Counted from the stretch's first letter, positions 38,552-48,819 are shown. The stretch: 64,000 bases of DNA from Bin55 sp028819195 (GCA_028819195.1 JAPPMF010000002.1:62001-126000); one strand, 5' to 3'. Made by a program: numbers and translations. Notes: generated by a model not told the origin, from the letters alone.

Positions 38552-38964
38552 TGAGACGAGTACGAGTACTCAATCGTGCACAGTCATTTGGGCGCGAGCA
38601 ACGTGTGGCGGAGTTTTTACGCCGCGAGCTAGGTGATTTGATTCGTACCAAAATGCGCGATCCGCGAATTGACACACGGAATATTTTGTTAAACGATGTG
38701 CGCGTCTCACGCGATTTACGTTTTGCCGATATTTATCTACGAGATTGTGATCCTGATAGTCCGCAACCGGAGGTACTGATCGAGGTATTTCAAAAAGCAG
38801 CTGGCTTTTTACGTACGGAACTTTCGCAACGGCACTCTATGCGCCACACACCGGAGTTACGTTTCATCTATGACTCTTTAGAAGAACAAGGTAGTACGAT
38901 CGATAGTTTGATCGATAGAGCCGTCGATATTGAAACTCACACGGAACAGAGTGCTTGTGACTAA
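38551..38964 (+). CDS. rbfA: Ribosome-binding factor A
   Basis: KH-type 30S assembly and cold-adaptation factor, 137 residues. It is recognised by RVAEFLRRELGDLIRTKMRDPRI and a tail with RHSMRHTPELRFIYDSLEEQG. It starts with GTG at 38551, overlapping the infB stop by one base, so translation is coupled. Its own stop overlaps the truB start. Confidence 0.95.
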   Translation: MRRVRVLNRAQSFGREQRVAEFLRRELGDLIRTKMRDPRIDTRNILLNDVRVSRDLRFADIYLRDCDPDSPQPEVLIEVFQKAAGFLRTELSQRHSMRHTPELRFIYDSLEEQGSTIDSLIDRAVDIETHTEQSACD

Positions 38965-39874
38965 GCGACGCAGACGAGGGCAAGATATTGACGGTGTCTT
39001 AGTGCTGGACAAACCCTCGGGATTGACTTCCAACGATAGTCTACAGCGTGTGAAACGGTTATTTGACGCCCGTAAAGTCGGTCACACAGGAAGTTTGGAT
39101 ACTTTAGCGACTGGAGTTCTCCCTTTGTGCTTTGGCGAAGCAACTAAGTTTTCGCGATTTCTATTGAATGCCGATAAATCCTATCACGTGCACTCAATCT
39201 TGGGGATAGCAACGAATACAGGCGATGCTGATGGAGAGGTTGTACAACGTAGTGAAACTAGCCACATACAACACGAAGACTTGGAAAATGCATTAGTTGG
39301 ATTTCGCGGTAGTTTCGACCAAACTCCACCCATGTTCTCAGCGATCAAGCGCAATGGTCAGCCGTTGTATAAATTAGCGCGGAAAGGAGTTGAAGTTCCT
39401 CGTCAAGCACGTCCAGTAACAGTTAACAAAAATACATTGACTCACTTCGAGAATCCTCACTTTCAACTTGATATTCAATGTAGTAAGGGTACCTATATCC
39501 GGACGATTGTGGATGATATTGGGAAGAACTTAGGAGTTGGCGCGCACGTTACAGCTTTACGGCGCCGTTCGGTTGGAACGTTCGATGAGACAAAACTCGT
39601 TTCGATTGAAGAATTGGAATCAGCTAAAGAGCAAGGAACCTTAAAGTCATTGCTACTACCTATTTCAAGTGTGGTCGAAGAGTGGCCAGCAATATTTGTG
39701 GCCGGTCCAACTGCGTACAACGTAAGGCATGGACAACCGGTACGAGTACGCCAAACACCAGCCGAGGGATGGGTCAAGTTGTGCGAAACCGTAGGGGATT
39801 CTCGAGTACGATTTTTAGGTATTGGTGAGGTTCTTGACGACGGTCGAGTCGCGCCGCGACGATTGCTAGCTTGA
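38957..39874 (+). CDS. truB: tRNA pseudouridine-55 synthase TruB
   Basis: Makes pseudouridine 55 in tRNA T-loops. Catalytic Asp48 lies in GHTGSLDTLATGVLPL, and DGVLVLDKPSGLTSND is the family start. I chose GTG 38957 (MTKRRRRGQDIDGV) because it matches the E. coli start MSRPRRRGRDINGV; the open frame extends upstream to TTG 38930. It overlaps rbfA by 8 bases. The C-terminal PUA-like region is present. The product has 305 residues. Confidence 0.94.
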   Translation: MTKRRRRGQDIDGVLVLDKPSGLTSNDSLQRVKRLFDARKVGHTGSLDTLATGVLPLCFGEATKFSRFLLNADKSYHVHSILGIATNTGDADGEVVQRSETSHIQHEDLENALVGFRGSFDQTPPMFSAIKRNGQPLYKLARKGVEVPRQARPVTVNKNTLTHFENPHFQLDIQCSKGTYIRTIVDDIGKNLGVGAHVTALRRRSVGTFDETKLVSIEELESAKEQGTLKSLLLPISSVVEEWPAIFVAGPTAYNVRHGQPVRVRQTPAEGWVKLCETVGDSRVRFLGIGEVLDDGRVAPRRLLA

Positions 39875-39908
39875 ACACAAAACAGAACAAATTTCACGGA
39901 GAATTTAT

Positions 39909-40178
39909 ATGGCACTAAGTGCAGAACAAAAAGGGGAACTTGTTGCCGAGTACAAGATAAATGAAAAAGATACCGGGTCACCTGAGGTTCAGGTTGCTTT
40001 GTTAACCAAAAACATTGAGGAGATCCAGTCACATTTGAAGGTACATGCGGGCGACAAACACTCACGTAGAGGTCTACAGAATATGGTTGCGCAACGGCGC
40101 AAGATGCTGGACTATCTCAAGTCGAAAGATCTCAATCGCTATACACAATTGATTTCAAAACTAGGGATCAGACGTTAA
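39909..40178 (+). CDS. rpsO: 30S ribosomal protein S15
   Basis: S15, 89 residues, a primary 16S rRNA-binding protein. The family pattern is clear: DTGSPEVQVALLTKNIEEI, HSRRGLQNMVAQRRKMLDYL, ending KLGIRR. CACGGAG precedes the ATG. It is followed by pnp after 22 bases, the standard rpsO-pnp arrangement. Confidence 0.98.
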   Translation: MALSAEQKGELVAEYKINEKDTGSPEVQVALLTKNIEEIQSHLKVHAGDKHSRRGLQNMVAQRRKMLDYLKSKDLNRYTQLISKLGIRR

Positions 40179-40200
40179 AAAACAATAGAAGGGGAATACA

Positions 40201-42318
40201 TTGAAACCATCAAAAGTCGAATTTTCGCTAGGAGATAATTCGATTACTTTAGAAACAGGTCGGGTCGCGCGTCAGGCTACCGGGTCAGTCATGGCACACA
40301 TGGACGATACGTCGGTGTTGTGTACGGTTGTAGCGGCAAAGGAAGCAGTTGCAGAGCAGTCATTTTTTCCGTTAACGGTAGATTATCAAGAGCGAACTTA
40401 CGCGGCGGGTCGCATTCCAGGCGGATTCTTCAGACGCGAAGGACGACCGACCGAGAAAGAAACACTCACTTGTCGACTTATAGATCGACCTATTCGTCCG
40501 CTATTTCCGGACGGATTCCGGAACGAAGTTCATGTGATCGCCACAGTGATGTCGGTTGATCGTGATGTCGATCCGGACATCATCGCGATGATCGGGACGT
40601 CGGCAGCCTTATCCCTGTCAGGCATTCCGTTTGCTGGTCCCATTGGTGCTAATCGTGTTGGCTTCGTCGACAATATGTATGTGTTGAACCCCCGTATCGG
40701 CAGTTTAGAGAACTCCATGTTGAATATGGTTGTCGCAGGTACTGAGAATGCGGTACTTATGGTTGAGAGCGAGGCGCAACAATTATCTGAAGATCAAATG
40801 TTAGGAGCTGTGTTGTTTGCGCATGAAGAGATGCAAATCCAGATTCAAGCGATCAATCAACTTGTCGATGCGGTCGGTAAAGAAAAGTGGGTATATACCC
40901 CACCGGTTGAGAATACTGAGCTAAAAGCGAAGGTCGAAGCACGAACCATGGAGTCGATTAAGCAAGCGTACTCGATTCGCGAAAAGGTAGAGAGACGGGA
41001 TCGAATTGATGAGTTTCAATCGCAATTGATCACTGAGTTAGTTGAAGAAGATGAGACGCTTGAAGAAAGCGAAATCAAAGAATTGTTTCAATCGCTAGCG
41101 AAAAACTACGTACGCGATCAAATCTTGAGTGGTGAATCGAGGATCGATGGCCGACGAACAGACCGTGTACGTAATTTGGATCTTGAGGTTGGGACGTTAC
41201 GCCGCACTCATGGGTCGTCGTTTTTTCAACGAGGTGAGACACAAGCAATTGTCACAGTCACTCTCGGTATGACAAAAGATGCGGCATTTATCGATGCTTT
41301 GAGTGGTGAGTCGCGGGACTACTTTTTATTGCACTATAACTTTCCCCCATACAGTGTTGGTGAGACTGGACGTCTTATGGGTCCTAAACGTCGCGAAGTT
41401 GGTCACGGTCGTTTAGCCCGACGAGCCATCGAAAGCGTGTTACCGGATCAAGAAACGTTTCCGTATACCGTACGCGTCGTCTCTGAAATTACTGAAAGTA
41501 ATGGGTCGAGTTCGATGGCTTCGGTCTGTGGTGCTTCGATGGCACTCATGGATGCTGGTGTGCCGGTAACGGACGCCGTCGCCGGAATTGCAATGGGATT
41601 GATTAAAGAAGGCGACAAATATGTTGTTCTCACGGATATTCTTGGCGACGAAGATCACTTGGGCGACATGGATTTCAAAGTCGCGGGTACCGAGAAAGGG
41701 GTTACCGCTTTACAGATGGATATAAAGATTGACGGGATTACCGAAGAGATTATGAGTGATGCGCTCGCACAAGCGTTCCGCGCACGACAGTTCATTTTGC
41801 GGCAGATGAACGGAGTTATTGCTAAACCACGGGAGTCTTTATCGCAGTATGCACCAATCGTGTTTACGCTAAAGGTTAAAGCAGATCAGGTTCGGGAAGT
41901 CATTGGTAAAGGTGGTGCGACCATTCGGGCGTTACAAGAAGAGACTGGGGCCCTGATTGAAATCAACGATTTCGGCGAGATCAAGATTTATGCAGAGAAC
42001 GCAGAAATCGGTGAATCCGCAGAGCGCAAGATCAAAGCGTTGACTAGGGAACCGGAGGTAGGTGGAATCTACGAGGGTGAAGTCAGAGCTATTATGGATT
42101 TCGGTGCGTTTGTGCAAGTAGCGCCGAATAAAGATGGTTTAGTGCACATTTCGCGAATTTCGAATAATCGTGTTGAACGTGTGAGCGACGAGCTCTCTGT
42201 CGGTCAAATTGTTGAAGTTGTAGTCATCGAAATTGATCCGCGCGGGCGAATTTCGTTATCGATGAAGGACGTCGAGAAGTATCGTAACACCGGCCCCAGT
42301 GAAAGTCAAGCCTCCTAG
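40201..42318 (+). CDS. pnp: Polyribonucleotide nucleotidyltransferase (PNPase)
   Basis: 3'-5' phosphorolytic exoribonuclease of the RNA degradosome, 705 residues. Two RNase PH domains are visible (RIPGGFFRREGRPTEKE; LHYNFPPYSVGETG), then a KH domain (VREVIGKGGATIRALQEETG) and an S1 domain (YEGEVRAIMDFGAFVQVAP). The start is TTG at 40201, with GGGGAA a few bases upstream. The stop overlaps the convergent acs stop by four bases. Confidence 0.97.
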   Translation: MKPSKVEFSLGDNSITLETGRVARQATGSVMAHMDDTSVLCTVVAAKEAVAEQSFFPLTVDYQERTYAAGRIPGGFFRREGRPTEKETLTCRLIDRPIRPLFPDGFRNEVHVIATVMSVDRDVDPDIIAMIGTSAALSLSGIPFAGPIGANRVGFVDNMYVLNPRIGSLENSMLNMVVAGTENAVLMVESEAQQLSEDQMLGAVLFAHEEMQIQIQAINQLVDAVGKEKWVYTPPVENTELKAKVEARTMESIKQAYSIREKVERRDRIDEFQSQLITELVEEDETLEESEIKELFQSLAKNYVRDQILSGESRIDGRRTDRVRNLDLEVGTLRRTHGSSFFQRGETQAIVTVTLGMTKDAAFIDALSGESRDYFLLHYNFPPYSVGETGRLMGPKRREVGHGRLARRAIESVLPDQETFPYTVRVVSEITESNGSSSMASVCGASMALMDAGVPVTDAVAGIAMGLIKEGDKYVVLTDILGDEDHLGDMDFKVAGTEKGVTALQMDIKIDGITEEIMSDALAQAFRARQFILRQMNGVIAKPRESLSQYAPIVFTLKVKADQVREVIGKGGATIRALQEETGALIEINDFGEIKIYAENAEIGESAERKIKALTREPEVGGIYEGEVRAIMDFGAFVQVAPNKDGLVHISRISNNRVERVSDELSVGQIVEVVVIEIDPRGRISLSMKDVEKYRNTGPSESQAS

Positions 42319-44249
42319 GGTAACGAGCGGTTCTTAACTAGGTCCTGGACTACACTAGGATCGGCTAAAGTTGAGGTATCACCGAGATCTTCAGTTTCGT
42401 TCGCCGCAACTTTCCGCAGAATTCTTCGCATGATCTTTCCAGACCTGGTCTTCGGTAAATTCGGAGTCCACTGAATTACGTCTGGGCGTGCAATCGGACC
42501 TATTTCTTTACGAACCAAGTTCAATAGTTCTTGTTGCAGTGCTTTGGTCTGTTCGACTCCCACCATTGGTGTAACGAACGCGTAAATTGCCTCACCTTTT
42601 ATGGTATGTGGTGAGCCAACGACTGCTGCTTCGGCAATTTCTGGATGGAGAACTAACGCACTTTCTATTTCAGCGGTTCCTAAACGATGCCCCGATACAT
42701 TGATCACATCGTCCACTCGTCCGGTTATCCAATAATAACCGTCCTCATCTCGGCGTGCGCCGTCGCCCGTAAAGTACTTGCCGGGAAATTTTGAATAGTA
42801 GGTGTCAATTACTCGTTGATGATCGCCGTAAACTGAACGAATCTGACCAGGCCAGGGAAGCAGCATAACGAGACTACCTTGTGCTTCAGTTTGGGTAATA
42901 ATGTTTCCTTGATCGTCGACTAGGGCAGGTTTGATTCCGAAAAAGGGTTGAGCTACCGAACCAGGTTTAAGTGCCATAGCGCCTGGCATCGGAGAAATCA
43001 TAATTCCGCCGGTTTCAGTTTGCCACCAAGTGTCGACGATGGGGCAACGGCGTTCACCGACGACTCGATGGTACCACTCCCATGCTTCCGGGTTGATAGG
43101 TTCACCTACTGTCCCAAGCAAACGTAGTGATTGTCGTGAACATGAACTGACATAGTGGTCACCTTGTGCCATGAGTTGCCGAATCGCCGTCGGCGCCGTA
43201 TAGAAAATGTTTACCTTGTGCTTGTCGACGACTTGCCAAAAACGCGCAGAATCCGGGTAAGTCGGTACTCCCTCGAACATTAAAGTTGTCGCGCCATTGG
43301 CTAGTGGACCATAAACGATATAAGAATGACCGGTGACCCAACCTACATCGGCCGTACACCAATAGATATCTTTGTCATGATAGTCGAAGATCCACCGGTG
43401 AGTCAGGATGGTATGCAACAAGTAACCTGCCGAACCGTGTTGAACCCCTTTGGGTTTACCGGTACTTCCTGAGGTGTACAAGATGAACAGCGGATCTTCA
43501 GAGTTCATTTGTTGCGGCTCACAATCGGATGATTGTGAGTGCACGAGTTCGTGATACCACACGTCGCGCGACTCATTCCAATTTATCGTACCGGCCGTGC
43601 GTTGAACGGTCAGTACTGTGTGCACGTTCGGGCAAGCTTGTAAAGCTTCGTCAGCATTGCGTTTCAGCGGAATCGTTTTTCCACCACGAATACCTTCGTC
43701 TGCAGTAATCAAAACAGTACAATCAGAATCTAAGATGCGGTCACGTAGCGAGTTAGCCGAAAACCCGCCAAATACCACACTGTGGATCGCACCGATACGT
43801 GCGCAAGCTAGCATAGAGTACGCTGCTTCTGGAATCATCGGTAGATAGATACATACACGATCACCTTTACTGACTCCCCGAGCTTTCAGTGCATTAGCTA
43901 AACGGCATACTTGTTTATGTAATTCTCGATAACTGATGTGTTTGACATCATTGCTATCGTCGCCTTCCCAAATGATCGCTGTTTGCTCGCTTTTGGTATT
44001 GAGGTGTCGGTCAATGCAGTTGTGTGATACGTTTAGGACTCCATTTTGAAACCAATTGAACTTTCCTAGTTCAAATGAAGCATCGACGACTGTGTCAAAA
44101 GGATGAAACCAGTCGATATTTTCTCGGGCTTGTTCAGCCCAAAATTCATCAGGATTCTCGATAGATCGCTGGTACATGGATTCGTACTGATCGCTATTAA
44201 CATGGCAAGTACGAGAGAATTCTTTGTCAATATCGTAAATTGCGGGCAC
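42315..44249 (-). CDS. acs: Acetyl-coenzyme A synthetase
   Basis: AMP-forming acetate activation, 644 residues. The signature loop YTSGSTGKPKGVQH, the DTWWQTETGG motif and the C-terminal KTRSGKIMRR with the lysine that is acetylated for control are present. It is the last gene of the pcnB-panB-panC-pgi-acs run, 11 bases after pgi; the same pgi-acs neighbourhood occurs in Pseudomonas. Confidence 0.96.
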   Translation of the reverse strand: MPAIYDIDKEFSRTCHVNSDQYESMYQRSIENPDEFWAEQARENIDWFHPFDTVVDASFELGKFNWFQNGVLNVSHNCIDRHLNTKSEQTAIIWEGDDSNDVKHISYRELHKQVCRLANALKARGVSKGDRVCIYLPMIPEAAYSMLACARIGAIHSVVFGGFSANSLRDRILDSDCTVLITADEGIRGGKTIPLKRNADEALQACPNVHTVLTVQRTAGTINWNESRDVWYHELVHSQSSDCEPQQMNSEDPLFILYTSGSTGKPKGVQHGSAGYLLHTILTHRWIFDYHDKDIYWCTADVGWVTGHSYIVYGPLANGATTLMFEGVPTYPDSARFWQVVDKHKVNIFYTAPTAIRQLMAQGDHYVSSCSRQSLRLLGTVGEPINPEAWEWYHRVVGERRCPIVDTWWQTETGGIMISPMPGAMALKPGSVAQPFFGIKPALVDDQGNIITQTEAQGSLVMLLPWPGQIRSVYGDHQRVIDTYYSKFPGKYFTGDGARRDEDGYYWITGRVDDVINVSGHRLGTAEIESALVLHPEIAEAAVVGSPHTIKGEAIYAFVTPMVGVEQTKALQQELLNLVRKEIGPIARPDVIQWTPNLPKTRSGKIMRRILRKVAANETEDLGDTSTLADPSVVQDLVKNRSLP

Positions 44250-44260
44250 TTGTTTACCTG

Positions 44261-45841
44261 TTATTCTGACGAAGCTTGTAAAAATTTTATCTTTGCGACG
44301 AAATCACTTAGCGTTGGATCAATTCCACTTAAGTCTTTCGACTGCAAAAGTTGTACGACGTCGTTTGCGAGCTGTTTACCAGTTTCCACCCCCCATTGAT
44401 CAAATGAATTGATACCCCAAAAGTATCCGAGACACGCAACTTTATGTTCGTAGAGCGCTAGCAAGCTGCCAAGGGTTTTAGCATCCAGTTGTTTGAGTAA
44501 GAAAACTGTAGAACCATGTTGTCCCTTGATTTCTTTAAATCTATTGTTGTGGGAGGTTTGAACGCCGTTTAGCATTACTGAACTTTGTGCTAAAGCATTA
44601 GCAATCACCCAGTTGAGATTGTCCGCGTCATTCGAGGATGCTTCGGGAAGAATAGCGAAAATATCGGCATTGTAATTTTGTGTGCCTTGGTGAAGCCATT
44701 GATGGTAAGCGTGTTGTCCTTCAGTTTCACTGCCTCCCCAAACCACTGGGCTCGTCGGACAACTGACTGGTTGCTGTTCGGTTGTCATCGATTTACCGTT
44801 ACTTTCCATCTCAAGTTGCTGCAGATAGCTAGCTAAATGACGGAGACGCGTATCGTAGGTTAGAACTAGATGTGATGTAGCGTCCAAACCCGAGATATTC
44901 CAAAGTGAAAGCAGGGCGAGCCGGATTGCTAGATTGGTTGCAGGATTCTCCGTCTCTAGCACATGCACGTCCATTTCGTGTGCGCCATGCAGAAAATCCA
45001 AGTACTGTTCCTGACCCAAAGTAAGCGCAATAGGAAACCCCATCGACGACCATACCGAGTATCTACCGCCAACCGAATCAGGAACCTTGAGTACTACTTC
45101 GCGGTCTGGTGGTAGGTCGGCATTACTTGTGATATGTACAAAGTGACTTGTGAAGTCGGTGTTTGGCGAAGTTCGTTCGATAAACCAACGTCTTATAAGC
45201 TGCGCGTTCTCGATTGTCTCGTAGGTTGTATAGGATTTCGATGCCACAACACACAGGGTAGAATCAGGATTGAGTCGACTGAGCAACTGCTTGAGTTGTT
45301 CGAAGTTTACAGTAGTCACGAAATGTATTCGTAAGGTAGAATTAGACGACAGTGAATTACACACAAGTTCAGCACCAAGGTGTGAACCCCCAATCCCTAC
45401 ATGCAGTATATCGGTGAAACGTTTCCCGGAACATCCTAGCTGAGTACCGTCACGTATAGCAATCGCAAGATTTAACATTTCAGTTCGAGACTGTTGTAAT
45501 TCCTGATTGTCGAGGTTGGTTATGTTGTGCTTTAACTCCCGATGCTGAATATGTGATGCCGCGCGCTGTTCGGTTGTATTGACTATTTCATTCCCTGCAA
45601 TCAAGTGTAGGAAGTGGTGTACCTGACATTGGGTGGCATAGTCATCAAGCAATTTAAACACTCGTTCATCGATGAATTGACGAGACCAATCGACTAACAA
45701 ACCTGATTGGTACTGGTGGTTGTTACGAAACCGGTTCGGGGTCTTCGTTAAGTGTTCGGTCGGTTGCCCGCGAAGTCGCTTAGCTTCTCCCTTTAATTCT
45801 CGAATGAGTTCCGTCGTCAAAGAATCTCTATTGACATTCAT
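44261..45841 (-). CDS. pgi: Glucose-6-phosphate isomerase
   Basis: Interconverts glucose-6-phosphate and fructose-6-phosphate. It has 526 residues. Family signatures include ILHVGIGGSHLGAELVC, SKSYTTYETIENAQ, DSVGGRYSVWSSMGFPIAL and SFDQWGVETGKQLA near the end. Its ATG overlaps the panC stop (ATGA), so it is coupled to the pantothenate genes. panD, which lies here in Pseudomonas, is absent. Confidence 0.96.
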   Translation of the reverse strand: MNVNRDSLTTELIRELKGEAKRLRGQPTEHLTKTPNRFRNNHQYQSGLLVDWSRQFIDERVFKLLDDYATQCQVHHFLHLIAGNEIVNTTEQRAASHIQHRELKHNITNLDNQELQQSRTEMLNLAIAIRDGTQLGCSGKRFTDILHVGIGGSHLGAELVCNSLSSNSTLRIHFVTTVNFEQLKQLLSRLNPDSTLCVVASKSYTTYETIENAQLIRRWFIERTSPNTDFTSHFVHITSNADLPPDREVVLKVPDSVGGRYSVWSSMGFPIALTLGQEQYLDFLHGAHEMDVHVLETENPATNLAIRLALLSLWNISGLDATSHLVLTYDTRLRHLASYLQQLEMESNGKSMTTEQQPVSCPTSPVVWGGSETEGQHAYHQWLHQGTQNYNADIFAILPEASSNDADNLNWVIANALAQSSVMLNGVQTSHNNRFKEIKGQHGSTVFLLKQLDAKTLGSLLALYEHKVACLGYFWGINSFDQWGVETGKQLANDVVQLLQSKDLSGIDPTLSDFVAKIKFLQASSE

Positions 45842-46689
45842 GGGTTTGGGTTAACGGGGACATTGTCAATGAGTCGAACATTCCCGAGATGAGCGGCACC
45901 AAAGATTCTTGGTTCACCAAAATCTTTGGGATTCATCTCAGTCAACTCATCTTCGTCGTAGATAGAGACATAAATCGGTTTGAAACCTTCATCCTTTAAC
46001 TTGTCCATGGCTCGTTGTTCTAACGCGCGAAAGTCTGTTTTACCAGCGACAATTTGCTTTCTTACGTCACAAAGATTCTTGTAGAGCAATGGAGCGAGTT
46101 TTCGTTCACTGGCACTCAAGCGAGAATTGCGGCTAGACATTGCTAAGCCATTTGGTTCTCGTTGCGTAGGCACTGAATAAGTATCGAGGGTGAAGTCGAG
46201 ATCCATGACCATCTGTGAGATGATTGTAAATTGTTGCCAATCTTTTTCACCAAAATATGCGGCGCCCGGCTGAACAATGTTGAGAAGTTTGCAGACAATA
46301 GTAGTAACACCATCAAAATGACCTGGTCGGTCTTTACCGCAAAGCACCTCAGACATTTTTGGAACGCTGACTTTTGTAATTGATAGTTCCCCTGAAGGGT
46401 ATATTTCGTCCGTTGTTGGTACATACACAGCATGACATCCAGCTTCGTCGAGAGCAGCAAGATCTTCTGGCAGGGTCCGAGGATATTCGTGGAAATCTTC
46501 GTGGGCACCGAATTGAATCGGGTTTACAAAGATCGAGGCTATAACGTGCTCGCACTGGTCAAGTGCCTCGCGAACTAATGCGAGGTGTCCGTCGTGTAAA
46601 TTTCCCATTGTTGGCACAAAACCGATAGTTTTTGGGTTGACACTATCTAAATGCTCCCACAATTGAAATCTACGTTCGCAAATAAACAT
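45838..46689 (-). CDS. panC: Pantothenate synthetase
   Basis: Joins pantoate and beta-alanine with ATP. It has 283 residues. Visible are FVPTMGNLHDGHLALV (nucleotide loop with HxGH-like DGH), SIFVNPIQFG, and KDWQQFTIISQMVMDL. It follows panB by five bases. The beta-alanine supplier panD is not in the window. Confidence 0.96.
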   Translation of the reverse strand: MFICERRFQLWEHLDSVNPKTIGFVPTMGNLHDGHLALVREALDQCEHVIASIFVNPIQFGAHEDFHEYPRTLPEDLAALDEAGCHAVYVPTTDEIYPSGELSITKVSVPKMSEVLCGKDRPGHFDGVTTIVCKLLNIVQPGAAYFGEKDWQQFTIISQMVMDLDFTLDTYSVPTQREPNGLAMSSRNSRLSASERKLAPLLYKNLCDVRKQIVAGKTDFRALEQRAMDKLKDEGFKPIYVSIYDEDELTEMNPKDFGEPRIFGAAHLGNVRLIDNVPVNPNP

Positions 46690-46694
46690 GGATT

Positions 46695-47516
46695 TTAGAA
46701 AAAACAGTGTTCTTTACTAGGGAATGTGCCGGTACGGACAGCTTCGCCAAAGTCAGCGAATGCACCCGGGATTCCCTGCTTGCTTTCAGCTAAGAAATTT
46801 TTGACAAATCGAGGAGTTTTTAAATTGGACAGCGTGAGACCTAGAACATCGTGCATGACCATGATTTGACCGTCTACATACGGTCCCGCCCCAATTCCTA
46901 TGACGGGAATTTCCAGACGTTCGGTGATACTTTTACCAAGGTCGACCGGAACACATTCCAGCAACAACAACGATGCGCCTGCTTCTTCCAAAATTACGGC
47001 TTCCTCAATCATGGTCGAAGCTTGATCCGGATTACGTCCTTGTACACGAAATCCACCGAAGCGGTTGATCGATTGTGGTGTAAGTCCCATATGTGCACAA
47101 ACCGGAATTCCCCGCTCGAACAATAGTCGGGTACTCTCGGCTAGCCATGCACCACCTTCCAATTTCACAACATGGGCGCCGGCCCGTAATAAAGCTGCCG
47201 CACTCTCCAAGCTTTGATCTGGTGACGCATAGCTCATGAACGGTAGGTCAGCCATGATTAGGCTGCCTCGATTGCCGCGACTGACTGCTCGCATGTGATA
47301 AACCATGTCGTCCACAGTCACGGGTAGAGTATTATCGTGTCCTTGTAGAACCATACCTAACGAATCTCCAACCAATAATACTTCAATACCACTGGTACTA
47401 ATTAGTTCGGCAAATAAGGCATCGTATGCCGTCAAGGAAGCGAATTTTTTGTTGTTTTTTTTCAATTGACGTAAAGTCGTCAACGTAACGGGTTTTTCGA
47501 AAGCTAATTTGTTCAA
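46695..47516 (-). CDS. panB: 3-methyl-2-oxobutanoate hydroxymethyltransferase
   Basis: First step of pantothenate synthesis, 273 residues. Signatures are LTAYDALFAELISTSGIEVLLVGDSLG, the metal ligand region, and GAGPYVDGQIMVMHDVLGL. It uses methylenetetrahydrofolate, a cofactor made in part by genes (folP, folK) missing from their usual places here. The TTG start at 47516 has AAAGGA seven bases before it. pcnB lies 19 bases upstream. Confidence 0.96.
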   Translation of the reverse strand: MNKLAFEKPVTLTTLRQLKKNNKKFASLTAYDALFAELISTSGIEVLLVGDSLGMVLQGHDNTLPVTVDDMVYHMRAVSRGNRGSLIMADLPFMSYASPDQSLESAAALLRAGAHVVKLEGGAWLAESTRLLFERGIPVCAHMGLTPQSINRFGGFRVQGRNPDQASTMIEEAVILEEAGASLLLLECVPVDLGKSITERLEIPVIGIGAGPYVDGQIMVMHDVLGLTLSNLKTPRFVKNFLAESKQGIPGAFADFGEAVRTGTFPSKEHCFF

Positions 47517-47535
47517 CGTTTAATCCTTTAAGTAA

Positions 47536-48819
47536 TCAATTCGTTCCAATAGTCAGACGTATGGTTTCGTTGGAACTAGGTGGAACCGGATTTTGTTTCT
47601 TTTTGCGTCGTCGGCGTTTGCGTTTTTTCGGTTCTAGTGTCGCTATCAGCAGTTGCTGTTCAGTTGGTTCAAGGTTTTGCATATTCGTCCACCAGTCGAC
47701 TACACTTTGCTCTACTTCTTCACATTCAACCCGAAGTGCCAGTAAATCGTACGCAGCACGAAATCGCTTGCGTGCTAACGTGTCCATTATCTTTTTTGGT
47801 GGATTTTCCTCAAGCCGAGATTGTAAAAACCAGGTACCGTTAACGAATTCGAGCATCACATTAGTAATCTTGAAGACATTTGACGTGTTGGCTAACACTT
47901 GGCGGGTAATAAGCCAATTTTCTTCTAGGGAGTGTGGAACAACCTTATTTGTGGTCTTGAACTCAGAAAAGCGTTTCCAATACATGGCAGCAAGCAGAAA
48001 TTCGAGTCGTACAGGTTCGTTACATTGCACTCGACGGTCAGTATTTTCCAATGCCGCGATCGTTAAAGGATCTTGGTCAGAAGAATATGGAAATAACAGA
48101 CTGCGAATTCGATGGATCGCTAAGTTTTTAAATGATTCACGACCGTGACCGGACAAAAGTAACTTTCGTAAATCGTCGCGTAATCGACTTCGTTCCAAAT
48201 TCTGTAGCAACGGTTTAGATTTCTTAATTGCGTTAGCTAGTTGTGGCTCAAGTTTTATCGGTAACTTAGATTGAAATCGAATGGCTCGTAATACGCGATG
48301 GCAATCTTCTTCGAACCGTTTTTGGGGGTTCCCTATGATCCGTAGTGTTCGCGTCTTGATATCCTGCATTCCATTGGTAAAGTCTAACACTTCATCTTTC
48401 TTGAGATCGTAGTAGAGAGCGTTAATCGTAAAGTCGCGTAGACGGTAATCGTCGCGGATATTCCCATATTTATTCAGTGCTTCGCGATCTTTGCGACGGT
48501 GGGAGGCGATGGAAGCTGCTTTCGAAAATCGGCGATAGGTCGAGATTTCAACAACACCGATCGAAGTCTGTACATGAACGATGCGAAACCTGCGACCGAT
48601 GAGTCGAGCACTCCGAAAGAGTGCAGCCACCTGATCAGGTTTGGCACTCGTGACTATATCGAAATCTTTCGGTGAGATATCTAGAAGTAGGTCCCGGACG
48701 CAGCCGCCAACTAGTTTGGCGTCGAAATTATGGTCGAGTAATTGGTGAACAATCTTTTGGACATCTTTAGGGATTTGTGTCCGGTCGATGAGGTTCTTAT
48801 AACGTTTAGGTCGGCTCAA
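47536..48819 (-). CDS. pcnB: Poly(A) polymerase I
   Basis: Adds 3' poly(A) tails that mark RNA for decay. It has 427 residues. The nucleotidyltransferase core LVGGCVRDLLLDISPKDFDIVTSAKP is plain, followed by RDFTINALYYD and the RNA-binding domain; the C-terminus is a basic tail (KKRKRRRRKKKQ) typical of PcnB rather than CCA-adding enzymes. The start is probably TTG at 48819, with no good ribosome site. It sits upstream of panB where folK would normally follow. Confidence 0.9.
   Translation of the reverse strand: MSRPKRYKNLIDRTQIPKDVQKIVHQLLDHNFDAKLVGGCVRDLLLDISPKDFDIVTSAKPDQVAALFRSARLIGRRFRIVHVQTSIGVVEISTYRRFSKAASIASHRRKDREALNKYGNIRDDYRLRDFTINALYYDLKKDEVLDFTNGMQDIKTRTLRIIGNPQKRFEEDCHRVLRAIRFQSKLPIKLEPQLANAIKKSKPLLQNLERSRLRDDLRKLLLSGHGRESFKNLAIHRIRSLLFPYSSDQDPLTIAALENTDRRVQCNEPVRLEFLLAAMYWKRFSEFKTTNKVVPHSLEENWLITRQVLANTSNVFKITNVMLEFVNGTWFLQSRLEENPPKKIMDTLARKRFRAAYDLLALRVECEEVEQSVVDWWTNMQNLEPTEQQLLIATLEPKKRKRRRRKKKQNPVPPSSNETIRLTIGTN

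Noticed and set aside
39493..40065. 190-codon open frame antisense to truB and rpsO
   Set aside because: Covers two certain genes on the other strand and resembles no family.
47561..48148. 195-codon open frame antisense to pcnB
   Set aside because: Shadow of a well-supported gene; no ribosome site.
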